Shown here: piece by piece, positions 7,398-14,591 of the stretch | Numbering within the stretch: the stretch's first letter is position 1 | Layout: every line of letters starts with the position of its first letter | Origin: Bacillota bacterium | GTDB lineage: Bacteria; Bacillota; Clostridia; Christensenellales; Aristaeellaceae | Direction: 5' to 3' | Length of the DNA stretch: 21,652 nucleotides | Assembly (NCBI GenBank): GCA_023459675.1 | Contig: JAEWTC010000168.1 | Location: 1 to 21,652, forward strand | The notes under the pieces: model-generated | The model's input: only the letters and a program-made list of their open reading frames with translations | Databases searched by the model: none | Told to the model about the DNA's origin: nothing | Made by a program: the position numbers and the translations under genes

Positions 7398-8468
7398 CTA
7401 TTCTTCCTTTTCTCCGTCCTTCTTGGGGATTGCCGCGACGGTTTCAGAAGTGCCAACTTTCGCGTTGGCGTCCCGCACGTGTTCCCTCTCCACCAACGTA
7501 ATGCATTTCTTGGGGCATTTCGGCACGCACTGGCCGCAGCCGGTACAGGCGTCCAGAATCTTATGAATATTCTTGCGTTCGCCGGAGATCGCTTCGAACT
7601 GGCAGGTCTTTTTGCAGATCGTACAGCCGATGCACTCGTCCGGGTTGATCTTGGCAATCTTACGGTGGTCGAAATCGGCCCAGATCGCGCCCGTCGGGCA
7701 TACTTCGGCGCACATCATGCAGCCGGTGCATTTTTCATAATCAAACTGCGGCAAGTGGTTTTTCATGGTGATTGCGCCGAACTTGCAGGTATTCGCGCAC
7801 AGCTCGCAGCCGACGCAGCCGATCTTGCAGTTGTCGCTGACCAATACGCCCTCTTCTGCCGCGCGGCAAAGTACGCGCACAGGAAGCGTTACAGGCTGCA
7901 TGACCAGCACGTGCTTGGGACAGGAAGCAACGCACGCGCCGCAGCTTGTGCATTTATCCGGATCCACGCGCGCTATTTTATCGTGCGGATCAATGACGAT
8001 CGCATCGAATTTGCATGCGGCTACGCAAGTACCCAGGCCAAGGCACGCGTACTTGCAGGCGCGATTGCCATCGTTTACGGTAACAGCCGCGACGCAATCC
8101 GCAATGCCGCGGTACTCGAATTTCTCCTTACAGCGGTCCACGGTTCCCTGACAGATGACGGTCGCCACCTGTTTCACCTGTTCGGCCGGCTGCTCCGCGC
8201 CGACCAATTCCGCAATTGTTTTGGCAAGCGGAGATCCGCCAACGGGGCAGGCGTTCACGGGCGCGGTACCCGCAGCGATCGCATCCGCAAGCGCGTCGCA
8301 GCCGGCATAGCCGCAAGCGCCGCAGTTAGCGCCTGGAAGCGCTTCGCGAATGGTATCGCGTCTGGGGTCGGTCGGTACTTGGAATACCTTATTGACAAGC
8401 ATCAGCAGCAGGCCGAAAACGAGCGCCAAGCCTGCCAGCGTACCTGTTCCAATCAGAATTTCGGTCAT
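7398..8468 (-). CDS. rnfB: Rnf complex subunit RnfB, extended polyferredoxin
   Basis: RnfB is the cytoplasmic, membrane-anchored iron-sulfur subunit that accepts electrons from reduced ferredoxin. It has an N-terminal membrane helix (about residues 5-27), then the 4Fe-4S domain GANCGACGYAGC (47-57, with C74). It is followed by CKYACLGLGTCVAAC, CTSCGACVASCP, CKIGCVGCELCANTC and CTGCMMCAEVCP. After these comes an extra C-terminal pair, CIGCTICKKTC (279-289) and CTGCGQCVPKC (308-318), resembling the ferredoxin tail of NuoF/HydB-type proteins. By motif count there is room for about seven 4Fe-4S clusters. The protein is 356 residues from the ATG at 8468, chosen over an earlier in-frame ATG at 8567 because that one lies inside rnfA and because AGGAG sits about 9 bases before 8468. 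It is next to rnfA and proC in the operon. Confidence 0.96.
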   Translation of the reverse strand: MTEILIGTGTLAGLALVFGLLLMLVNKVFQVPTDPRRDTIREALPGANCGACGYAGCDALADAIAAGTAPVNACPVGGSPLAKTIAELVGAEQPAEQVKQVATVICQGTVDRCKEKFEYRGIADCVAAVTVNDGNRACKYACLGLGTCVAACKFDAIVIDPHDKIARVDPDKCTSCGACVASCPKHVLVMQPVTLPVRVLCRAAEEGVLVSDNCKIGCVGCELCANTCKFGAITMKNHLPQFDYEKCTGCMMCAEVCPTGAIWADFDHRKIAKINPDECIGCTICKKTCQFEAISGERKNIHKILDACTGCGQCVPKCPKKCITLVEREHVRDANAKVGTSETVAAIPKKDGEKEE

Positions 8469-8485
8469 CGGTTCGTCTCCTTCAC

Positions 8486-9070
8486 TTAAATCAGCCCGGC
8501 GAAGCCCTGGAATGCGATAGCCATTAAACCGGCCGCAATCAAGGCTCCGGGAAAGCCATCCATCCACTTGGGCATATCGTTGAGCGCAAGTTTTTCACGG
8601 ATGGCAGCGAATGCAACGATGGCAAGCGTAAACCCAAGCGCTCCGGCCGCTCCGTTGACCACGGATTGAATCAGGTTGTAACCGCCTTCAACAGCCGTCG
8701 TATTGTTGATCGCAACGCCCAGCACCGCGCAGTTCGTAGTGATCAGCGGAAGATACACGCCCAGCGCCTGATACAAGGCGCGGGAAACCTTTTTCAAAAC
8801 CATCTCCACCGTTTGGACGAGTACGGCGATCACGAGGATGAACGCGATCGTTTGCATATACTCAAGGCCGAACGGGATCAGCAGGTAGGTTTGAATTAAA
8901 TAGGTAAACAGCGATGCGATCGCCATGACGAACGTAACGGCCATACCCATGCCCAGCGCCGTTTCCGTTTTCTTGGAAATGCCCAAAAACGGGCAGATCC
9001 CCAAAAATTGGGACATGACGAAGTTGTTGACAAGGATACCGGAGATGAGGATCAATATAAGACTGCTCAT
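8486..9070 (-). CDS. rnfA: Rnf complex subunit RnfA
   Basis: RnfA is an integral membrane subunit with about six helices, forming with RnfE the membrane core through which electrons cross. It is 194 residues, the normal size. The conserved first-helix motif NNFVMSQFLGICPFLG contains C26, and TTNCAVLGVA contains C114. In Rnf and Nqr structures the equivalent cysteines of the paired subunits hold an intramembrane iron-sulfur cluster, so that site looks intact. The start overlaps the rnfE stop as ATGA and has GGGGAGG about 8 bases upstream. Confidence 0.97.
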   Translation of the reverse strand: MSSLILILISGILVNNFVMSQFLGICPFLGISKKTETALGMGMAVTFVMAIASLFTYLIQTYLLIPFGLEYMQTIAFILVIAVLVQTVEMVLKKVSRALYQALGVYLPLITTNCAVLGVAINNTTAVEGGYNLIQSVVNGAAGALGFTLAIVAFAAIREKLALNDMPKWMDGFPGALIAAGLMAIAFQGFAGLI

Positions 9071-9708
9071 AATTCTGCCTCCCCGGATTTCGCAAGCTTT
9101 TTCTTCGCCGAGCTGCGAACGATCGCGTTGATGATCAGCAGCAATATGCCCAGCATGATGAACCCGCCCGGCGGCCGCAGCGCCATCCCCATTGGCTGGT
9201 AGCTGGCCGGCATGACTTGCAGGCCGAATAACGTGCCGTTACCCAGCAGTTCCCTGCAGGCGGACAGCAGCGAAATACCCAGCGTAAAGCCAATTCCCAT
9301 GCCCAGACCATCCGCCAGCGAGGACATCACCGGGTTTTTGAACGCATAGGATTCTGCTCTGGCAAAAATGATGCAGTTGACGACGATCAACGGGATATAA
9401 ATGCCAAGCGACTGGCTCAGCGCGGGAATAAAGGCTTTCAGCATCAGTTCGACGATGGTCACGAACGTGGCGATAACCACGATGAACGCGGGAATACGGA
9501 CCTTGTCGGGAATAATGTTGCGAAGCATCGCGATGACGACATTGGAGAACACCAGCACAAAGGTGGTGGCAAGACCCATCCCCAAGCCCTGGACGACCGC
9601 CGTGGATACGGCAAGCGTGGGGCACATTCCCAGCACGAGGCGGAATGTGGGGTTCTCATTGAGGATACCATTCATGAAAATGAAGCCGAGGCTTTTTTTC
9701 TTGTTCAT
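9067..9708 (-). CDS. rnfE: Rnf complex subunit RnfE
   Basis: RnfE is the membrane subunit homologous to and paired with RnfA. It has 213 residues and about six hydrophobic helices. GILNENPTFRLVLGMCPTLAV contains C29, and VVNCIIFARAES (110-121) contains C112, the two expected ligands for the cluster shared with RnfA. ALRPPGGFIMLG near the C-terminus is also typical of RnfE rather than RnfA. The start overlaps the rnfD stop by four bases (ATGA) and has an excellent AAAGGAGG seven bases upstream, inside the end of rnfD. In the canonical clostridial order rnfG would lie between rnfD and rnfE; here it is absent. Confidence 0.96.
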   Translation of the reverse strand: MNKKKSLGFIFMNGILNENPTFRLVLGMCPTLAVSTAVVQGLGMGLATTFVLVFSNVVIAMLRNIIPDKVRIPAFIVVIATFVTIVELMLKAFIPALSQSLGIYIPLIVVNCIIFARAESYAFKNPVMSSLADGLGMGIGFTLGISLLSACRELLGNGTLFGLQVMPASYQPMGMALRPPGGFIMLGILLLIINAIVRSSAKKKLAKSGEAEL

Positions 9709-10712
9709 GCTTTTGCCTCCTTTGCAGGAGCCTTCGTTTTTAACGGTTTCTCATAACCAAAGGGTTTGGCTCCGGTAAGACGATCGATTAACGGAGTTAA
9801 TACGTTCATGAACAAAATAGCGAACGAGCAGCCTTCCGGATAGCTGGAAAACTCGCGGATGATGAACAGGAACAGGCCGCAGCCAATTCCCATGATCAGC
9901 CGTCCGAGCCGGGTCATAGGTGACGTTACATAATCCGTAGCCATGAAGAACGCGCCGATGAGCAAGCCGCCGGAAAGAAGCTGGTACAGCACGTTCTGCG
10001 CACCGCTTTCCACGGAGTACAGGGTACCGGTTTTAATCCAGTACGCAATGGCAACCGTGCCGATGAAAGTTACGGGTATCCGCCAGTCGATCACGCGGCG
10101 TACCATCAAATACAGGCCGCCAAGCAGCAAGGCAAGCTTGCTCGTCTCGCCGATCATACCGGGTACGTCTCCGATGAACAGCTGCCACAGCGTATAACCG
10201 GATGCGCCGTGCGCAAGCGGAGTGGCCACGGAAACGGCGTCCGCCGTAACAGGCGCAAGCCATTGCCCCGCGTGCGGCAGCACGCTCGCCGCCATCAGGG
10301 ACGTCCAGGAGAGCATCAGAATGGCCCGGGCGGCCAGCGCCGGATTGATGAAGTTCTGACCGATGCCGCCGAACAGCTGCTTGACGAGGATAATCGCCAG
10401 AAAGGAACCCACCATCGCGATCCACCACGGCGCGTTGGAGGGAACGTTGAACGCGACCAAAAGACCGGTGACGACCGCGCTCAGATCCGACACGGTAACC
10501 GGCCGGCGCATGTGCTTTTGGTATACGAATTCTGCCGCAACCGCGCTTAGCACGGCAACGATGATCAGCATCAGCGCGTTGGAACCGAAGAACCAAACGG
10601 ACGCGAACGCCGTGGGAAGCATCGCGATAATGACGTCCAGCATGATGCGCCGGGTGCTGACCGCGTGATTATGCAAATGCGGCGATGTGGAAACAATCAG
10701 TTTTTTCTGCAT
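9705..10712 (-). CDS. rnfD: Rnf complex subunit RnfD
   Basis: RnfD is the NqrB-like membrane subunit that carries covalently bound FMN and is thought to take part in ion transport. It is 335 residues with about nine to ten hydrophobic segments. The N-terminal SPHLHNHAVSTRRIMLDV and the conserved NFINPALAARA (residues 120-130) identify the family. The flavinylation region reads DAVSVATPLAHG, with D158 and T164 as the expected motif aspartate and FMN-bearing threonine. The usual small residue two places before the threonine is a valine here. The C-terminal motif SSYPEGCSFAILFMN is normal. The start is one base after the rnfC stop, with AAGGAGG about 12 bases upstream. The stop overlaps rnfE directly. 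Confidence 0.96.
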   Translation of the reverse strand: MQKKLIVSTSPHLHNHAVSTRRIMLDVIIAMLPTAFASVWFFGSNALMLIIVAVLSAVAAEFVYQKHMRRPVTVSDLSAVVTGLLVAFNVPSNAPWWIAMVGSFLAIILVKQLFGGIGQNFINPALAARAILMLSWTSLMAASVLPHAGQWLAPVTADAVSVATPLAHGASGYTLWQLFIGDVPGMIGETSKLALLLGGLYLMVRRVIDWRIPVTFIGTVAIAYWIKTGTLYSVESGAQNVLYQLLSGGLLIGAFFMATDYVTSPMTRLGRLIMGIGCGLFLFIIREFSSYPEGCSFAILFMNVLTPLIDRLTGAKPFGYEKPLKTKAPAKEAKA

Positions 10713-10713
10713 T

Positions 10714-12057
10714 TTACTTCGCCGCCTCCTTCATCCGTTGGGCCCGCTGCCGTTCAGCGATGACCTTCTTGCAGGTCTTGCAGCTTTGCGTTAACGCGCG
10801 TTTGGCGGGGCAGCTCCACGAGCAGGCGCCGCACTCCAGGCAGTTCATGGCTCCCATCTGCTCCGCAACGTCATACAAGCCCTTGCGCATCGCCTTGTCG
10901 ATGTCCGAAGGATACAACAGCATCGGGCAGACTTCCACGCAGCGCCCGCAGCGGATACACGCGCTTTCAGCTTCCGGCATCAGCGTTTTCTCCAGAACCG
11001 TTATGCCGGAACACCCCTTCGTAACCGGGATGTCCATCCGGTTGATCGCCAGGCCCATCATGGGTCCGCCGTAAATCATCATCTTCGCATCCGGCAGAAA
11101 ACCGTCCGATTCTTCAATCAGCCGCTGCACAGGCGTGCCGATGCGTACCTTGTAATTCGCGGGCTTCTTTACAGCGCCGCTGACGGTCACCACGCGTTCA
11201 ACCAACTGCGTCCCCTCGTAAATTGCCTGATAGAGCGCAAGACAGCTTCCGACGTTCACCACCAGCACGCCCTTATCAAGCGGCAGGCCGCCGGTTTTCA
11301 CCTTGCGCTTCGTCAGCGCATACACCAATTGTTTCTCGCCGCCCTGCGGGTACCAAACCGGCAACGCGATAACAGTAAAGGCCTTGTCGTTAACACAGGC
11401 GGCTTTCATCGCGCTGATTGCATCGTTCTTGTTCTTCTCGATTCCGATCAGAACCTGATCGATGCCCATCGCCTTCTGCATCCGTCTGGCACCTTCAATA
11501 ATCGCCTTGGCATGCAGAAGCATCAGTCTGTGGTCCGCAGATAAATACGGCTCGCATTCCGCACCGTTGATGATCAGCGTGTCCAGCTTCACCTTCGGCG
11601 GGGCCAGCTTCACGCCGTACGGGAACGTCGCGCCGCCAAGGCCGACCAGCCCCATCTCCCGGGATAAAGATGAAAGCGCGGCGGCGTCCATCGCCTCGGG
11701 GTTTTCCACGGGCTTACGCTCTACCCAGGTATCCTTAAAATCGTTGTCGATGATCACGCTCTGCGCTTCCAGCCCGTTTGCCAAAACACAGGCCTCCACG
11801 TCAACCACAACGCCGGATACGCTGGAATGCACGGCGGAGCTTACGAAGCCGGACGGTTCTCCGATCTTCATACCGATTTTTACAATGTCGCCCTTTTGCA
11901 CAAGGCATTTGCAGGGCGCGCCAATGTGTTGCTGCATCGGGATAACAACGCGGGCAGGCTTCGTAGGCTCAACAATAGGCAGCACAGCGGTTACCGCTTT
12001 GCCATTGATGCCCTCATGCGGATGGATCCCACCCGGGAACCGATAAAACAGGCTCAT
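10714..12057 (-). CDS. rnfC: Rnf complex subunit RnfC
   Basis: RnfC is the cytoplasmic NADH/FMN-binding subunit, where NAD+ is reduced during ferredoxin oxidation. It has 447 residues. GGIHPHEG near the N-terminus, GLGGATFP (residues 139-146), NGAECEPYL (164-172) and YPQGGEKQL (236-244) mark the NuoF-like flavin and nucleotide-binding domain. It is followed by the SLBB-like region and two 4Fe-4S motifs, CIRCGRCVEVCP (367-378) and CLECGACSWSCP (406-417). A short basic tail ends the protein. The ATG at 12057 has AGGAAGG 10 bases upstream. It is the first gene of the operon rnfC-D-E-A-B-proC-rnhA, and a plausible promoter lies about 60 bases upstream. Confidence 0.97.
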   Translation of the reverse strand: MSLFYRFPGGIHPHEGINGKAVTAVLPIVEPTKPARVVIPMQQHIGAPCKCLVQKGDIVKIGMKIGEPSGFVSSAVHSSVSGVVVDVEACVLANGLEAQSVIIDNDFKDTWVERKPVENPEAMDAAALSSLSREMGLVGLGGATFPYGVKLAPPKVKLDTLIINGAECEPYLSADHRLMLLHAKAIIEGARRMQKAMGIDQVLIGIEKNKNDAISAMKAACVNDKAFTVIALPVWYPQGGEKQLVYALTKRKVKTGGLPLDKGVLVVNVGSCLALYQAIYEGTQLVERVVTVSGAVKKPANYKVRIGTPVQRLIEESDGFLPDAKMMIYGGPMMGLAINRMDIPVTKGCSGITVLEKTLMPEAESACIRCGRCVEVCPMLLYPSDIDKAMRKGLYDVAEQMGAMNCLECGACSWSCPAKRALTQSCKTCKKVIAERQRAQRMKEAAK

Positions 12058-12114
12058 TCAGTTCTGTCCTTCCTAAACAATATGAAGCGCTGAAATGCGT
12101 TTGCACCACTGGCT

Positions 12115-12143
12115 ATAGTACCCCAGTTGATCATAAAATGCAA
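12115..12143 (-). promoter_or_regulatory. Candidate promoter for the rnf-proC-rnhA operon
   Basis: On the minus strand, TTGCAT (12138-12143) and TACTAT (12115-12120) are separated by exactly 17 bases and lie upstream of rnfC in the only sizable gap before the operon. Each box is only a partial match to the sigma-A consensus (three and four of six). The predicted leader is about 50 bases and contains the rnfC ribosome-binding site. Confidence 0.45.
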
Positions 12144-12165
12144 GACCCTCGCACGAGTAGCGCAA

Positions 12166-12705
12166 CTACTTATTCGTCGTTATTTTATCAACAGCGTCGC
12201 GCAGAGGCGCCCATGCCGTCATAAGCCGGTCCATTGTCCACGCTGCGTTTGCGGGGCTGGTTGATGGGAGGCAAACCGCCGGAAGCCCGCAGATGGGCTG
12301 CAAATGACGGCGATACAAAACGTATGCCTTCCGCCCGTTGGTAAATATGCAGGTGATCGGCGCGGTTTGAAGCAACGAGGCAATATCGATAAACGCATAT
12401 GGGATCAGGGTACTATCGGCGCTGCCCGTGATCTCGCACTCCGCAACCGTATCCCACAAAGCGATATGCAAATGATGGAGGAGCGAGATTTTCTCTTCGA
12501 CACCTTGCGGCAGAGGCACATGAAACAACCCCGCAAGGACGCGCCAAAACCGGTTTTGCGCGTGGCCGTAATAAAATTCCTGCGCGCGGGATTGAACGGA
12601 TGGAAACGATCCCAGCACAAGCACCCTGGAAGCTTCGTTGATCACAGACCCAAACGGGTGCTTCACTCTTTCCCTGATCACAAATCTGCTCTTGCACTCC
12701 GACAT
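12166..12705 (-). CDS. Uracil-DNA glycosylase superfamily protein, DNA-deoxyinosine glycosylase type
   Basis: This is a small single-domain member of the uracil-DNA glycosylase fold, of the type annotated as hypoxanthine/deoxyinosine DNA glycosylase (UDG family 6). Such enzymes remove deaminated adenine from DNA to start base excision repair. The family motifs are visible: VLGSFPSVQSR, then EFYYGHAQNRFW, an internal LWDTVAECEI and the late LPSTSPANA loop. The frame is open up to an ATG at 12738, but that codon lies inside the hup terminator stem. The ATG at 12705 is therefore preferred; it has no clear ribosome-binding site, and GTG codons at 12681 and 12666 are further options. It sits between hup and rnfC and may depend on read-through from hup. 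The family assignment is solid at superfamily level; the substrate is inferred. Confidence 0.85.
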   Translation of the reverse strand: MSECKSRFVIRERVKHPFGSVINEASRVLVLGSFPSVQSRAQEFYYGHAQNRFWRVLAGLFHVPLPQGVEEKISLLHHLHIALWDTVAECEITGSADSTLIPYAFIDIASLLQTAPITCIFTNGRKAYVLYRRHLQPICGLPAVCLPSTSPANAAWTMDRLMTAWAPLRDAVDKITTNK

Positions 12706-12727
12706 TTTCTGTATATTTGAACGAAAG

Positions 12728-12755
12728 AACGCCCACATCCAAGGATGCGGGCGTT
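12728..12755 (-). terminator. Rho-independent terminator after hup
   Basis: Two 13-base arms (12728-12740 and 12743-12755) around AA form a long hairpin 20 bases after the hup stop. In the minus-strand RNA every position pairs, with one G-U wobble, and the stem is followed by UUCUUUCGUUC. In the plus-strand RNA the same position would be an A-C mismatch, which supports a minus-strand role. The uridine run is broken, so termination may be partial. Confidence 0.7.
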
Positions 12756-12775
12756 GATGCTAAAGTATGAAACGC

Positions 12776-13048
12776 TTAGTTCACGCTGTCCTTGAGGCCT
12801 TTGCCAGCCTTGAAAACAGGTGCTTTGGAAGCGGCAATTTTAATCTGCTGGCCGGTGCGCGGGTTCCTGGCAATGCGGGCGGGGCGTTTGCGAACTTCGA
12901 AAGAGCCGAAGCCTACGATTTGAACCTTATCGCCTTTAGCCAGGGCATCGGCAATAACATCGGTGATGGCGCCGAGAGCTTTTTCTGCGTCTTTTTTGGT
13001 GAATCCGGTTTTCTTCACAATAGCGGCGGTTAATTCTGCTTTGTTCAT
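12776..13048 (-). CDS. hup: DNA-binding protein HU
   Basis: This is a histone-like nucleoid protein that binds and bends DNA as a dimer. The 90-residue length is exact for the family. The N-terminal MNKAELTAAIVKKTGFTKKDAE, the core VQIVGFGSFEVRKR (residues 43-56) and the DNA-contacting arm RIARNPRTGQQIKI (58-71) with its intercalating proline are all present. AAAGGAGG lies nine bases before the ATG. It follows mazG after 67 bases, an order common in clostridia (spoVB, mazG, hup), and ends in a strong hairpin. I cannot find a convincing promoter between mazG and hup, though a highly expressed HU gene would be expected to have one. Confidence 0.97.
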   Translation of the reverse strand: MNKAELTAAIVKKTGFTKKDAEKALGAITDVIADALAKGDKVQIVGFGSFEVRKRPARIARNPRTGQQIKIAASKAPVFKAGKGLKDSVN

Positions 13049-13115
13049 GTGATAGATCCTCCTTTAATCTTTATAACTCTTGTGTGTGCTGGTAAGCCCA
13101 GCGGAAAAGCACAAA

Positions 13116-14579
13116 TCACTCTTGGTTGTTCATGGTCATGTGCTTCTCTTTTACCCAGTATACATCCATTTCGCTCAAAGTCAAGTCCTCAATTGATTTT
13201 CCGTCACTTTTGACGGCATTTTCCATGCCTCGAAAGCGATGAATAAACTTATTTACGGCGGCGGATAATGCGATGTCCGGATTGATTCCGGATAGCCTGC
13301 AAACGTTGACCGCCGAAAAAAGCAGATCCCCCAGCTCCTCCTCCGGGTCTGCGCTGCGGCTCAGGCATTCGAGCACTTCCTGATATTCTTCCGGTATTTT
13401 CTCCAGGGCAGCCCGCACGTCGGGAAAATCGAAACCCACCTTTGCCGCTTTATGCTGCACCTTGGCTGCGCGCATTCCCGGGCTTAAGCCTTTGGGTACG
13501 TTGTCCATCGCGCCGGCCACGGTATCGATGCCGCGCTGCTTACGCTTAATCTGCTCCCAGTTTTCCAGCACTTCGGACGCCGTATCCGCCTTAACGCTGC
13601 CAAACACGTGCGGATGCCGTTCAATCAGCTTCCCGGTGATGGCGGTCGTAACGTCGAATAAATCAAACTCGCCGCATTGCGCGGATATCACCGCGTGGAA
13701 CATCACCTGTAACAAAACGTCGCCAAGTTCTTCGCACATGTGCTCAGGATCGTTTTCCCGTGAAGCCTCGATGAACTCGTAGCTCTCTTCCAGTAAATTT
13801 GACAAAAGGCTTTCATGCGTCTGCTCCTGATCCCAGGGGCAGCCGTCTTTGGCGCGCAGGCGCTTCATCACAGCATAGAGATCGTCTACGCTGAAGCGTT
13901 TACGCTGTTCCAGAGGTTTGGCGGTATATAGGCAGGCCGACAGATGATCGTATCGTTCCTGCCTGTCCAGAGCATATAACGGGATCGTCCGTATATCAAG
14001 CTTCCCACTCCCATCGCCCTGAAAGAAGGTGAGCGGCGTTTGATCGTCCAGCAGCCGCATCAGCTTCAGCTTGCATGCGCCCGCGCAGGCGCGGCTGTGC
14101 ACCTCTGCCAGGAACAAAGAGGTGGACGGGTTTACTTCTTGGGCTGTCAGGAACGTTTCGGCGGAGGAAACGCGCATATCCAGCGTATGCGCTTTTACCA
14201 GGGCAATGCACTGATCCGCAAGGCTCACGCCCGGGAGGATGGATACGTTGTTCCTGTCTGGAATCGCGTTCAGCAAAGCCGTCACGGTGGAATCCATCGA
14301 AGCGTCCGCAACGGCATAAACGACTGCGCTGTGATTGGCGGCGTCCAGCAGGCGCTGTGCCGCCTTTTGATTGAACGCGTCGAAATCGTCGGCCTGGTCA
14401 TACTCCGAATCGAGCGACAGATAAGCAAGGCCGTTTTCAGCCAGCCAATGCGCAATGGGGTGTCTCGCCGTGCGGAGGATTCTCGTCCGGCCATTTTTCA
14501 AAGCGTCCAACGCCGCGGCCGTCAGTAAGGTTAAATCGCCCGTAGATACGGATACAACGGTAATCTCATGCATGCGCAT
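13116..14579 (-). CDS. mazG: YabN-type MazG nucleoside triphosphate pyrophosphohydrolase with methylase-like N-terminal domain
   Basis: This is a two-part protein of 487 residues. The C-terminal part (about 225-480) holds two MazG NTP-pyrophosphatase domains. The first has LEESYEFIEA (E264, E265, E268) and EELGDVLLQ (E284, D287), the magnesium-binding pattern. The second has EEYQEVLEC and EEELGDLLF. RAKDGCPWDQEQTHESL is the classic MazG start. These enzymes hydrolyse NTPs, probably to clean up abnormal nucleotides. The N-terminal part (1-220) is related to tetrapyrrole methylases, as in B. subtilis YabN. Its glycine-rich motif is degraded to VSVSTGD, and the later VPGHP-type motif is lost. 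A GGAGG precedes two in-frame ATGs: 14579 at a short spacing of 4 bases and 14573 at 10. The gene begins 12 bases after spoVB. Confidence 0.94.
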   Translation of the reverse strand: MRMHEITVVSVSTGDLTLLTAAALDALKNGRTRILRTARHPIAHWLAENGLAYLSLDSEYDQADDFDAFNQKAAQRLLDAANHSAVVYAVADASMDSTVTALLNAIPDRNNVSILPGVSLADQCIALVKAHTLDMRVSSAETFLTAQEVNPSTSLFLAEVHSRACAGACKLKLMRLLDDQTPLTFFQGDGSGKLDIRTIPLYALDRQERYDHLSACLYTAKPLEQRKRFSVDDLYAVMKRLRAKDGCPWDQEQTHESLLSNLLEESYEFIEASRENDPEHMCEELGDVLLQVMFHAVISAQCGEFDLFDVTTAITGKLIERHPHVFGSVKADTASEVLENWEQIKRKQRGIDTVAGAMDNVPKGLSPGMRAAKVQHKAAKVGFDFPDVRAALEKIPEEYQEVLECLSRSADPEEELGDLLFSAVNVCRLSGINPDIALSAAVNKFIHRFRGMENAVKSDGKSIEDLTLSEMDVYWVKEKHMTMNNQE

Positions 14580-14591
14580 TTATCCTCCGTA

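Noticed and set aside
6176..7501. Long plus-strand open frame of 441 codons opposite rnhA and proC
   Set aside because: It lies wholly antisense to two genes with intact catalytic motifs, has a low-complexity Arg/His-rich composition and no recognisable domain. It is a by-product of codon bias.
6584..7657. Upstream-extended version of proC beginning at 7657
   Set aside because: The additional 87 residues are antiparallel noise over rnfB (Arg/Ala/Ser-rich), while the ATG at 7396 starts exactly at the Rossmann fold with a good ribosome-binding site.
7302..8489. Plus-strand open frame of 395 codons opposite rnfB
   Set aside because: It mirrors rnfB exactly, is rich in Ala, Arg and Cys-complement codons, and has no ribosome-binding site or family resemblance.
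12108..12127. Inverted repeat ACTGG ... CCAGT around the -10 box of the rnf promoter
   Set aside because: The arms are only five bases with a 10-base centre and match no regulator site I know, including Rex. It is likely chance.
12156..12170. Hairpin AGTAG-CGCAA-CTACT at the end of the DNA-glycosylase gene
   Set aside because: It has a short stem, overlaps the stop codon and is not followed by T residues on the minus strand, so it was not called as a terminator.
13088..13102. Small hairpin GCTGG-TAAGC-CCAGC between mazG and hup
   Set aside because: The stem is only five base pairs and has no T run on either strand, so it is not a convincing terminator.
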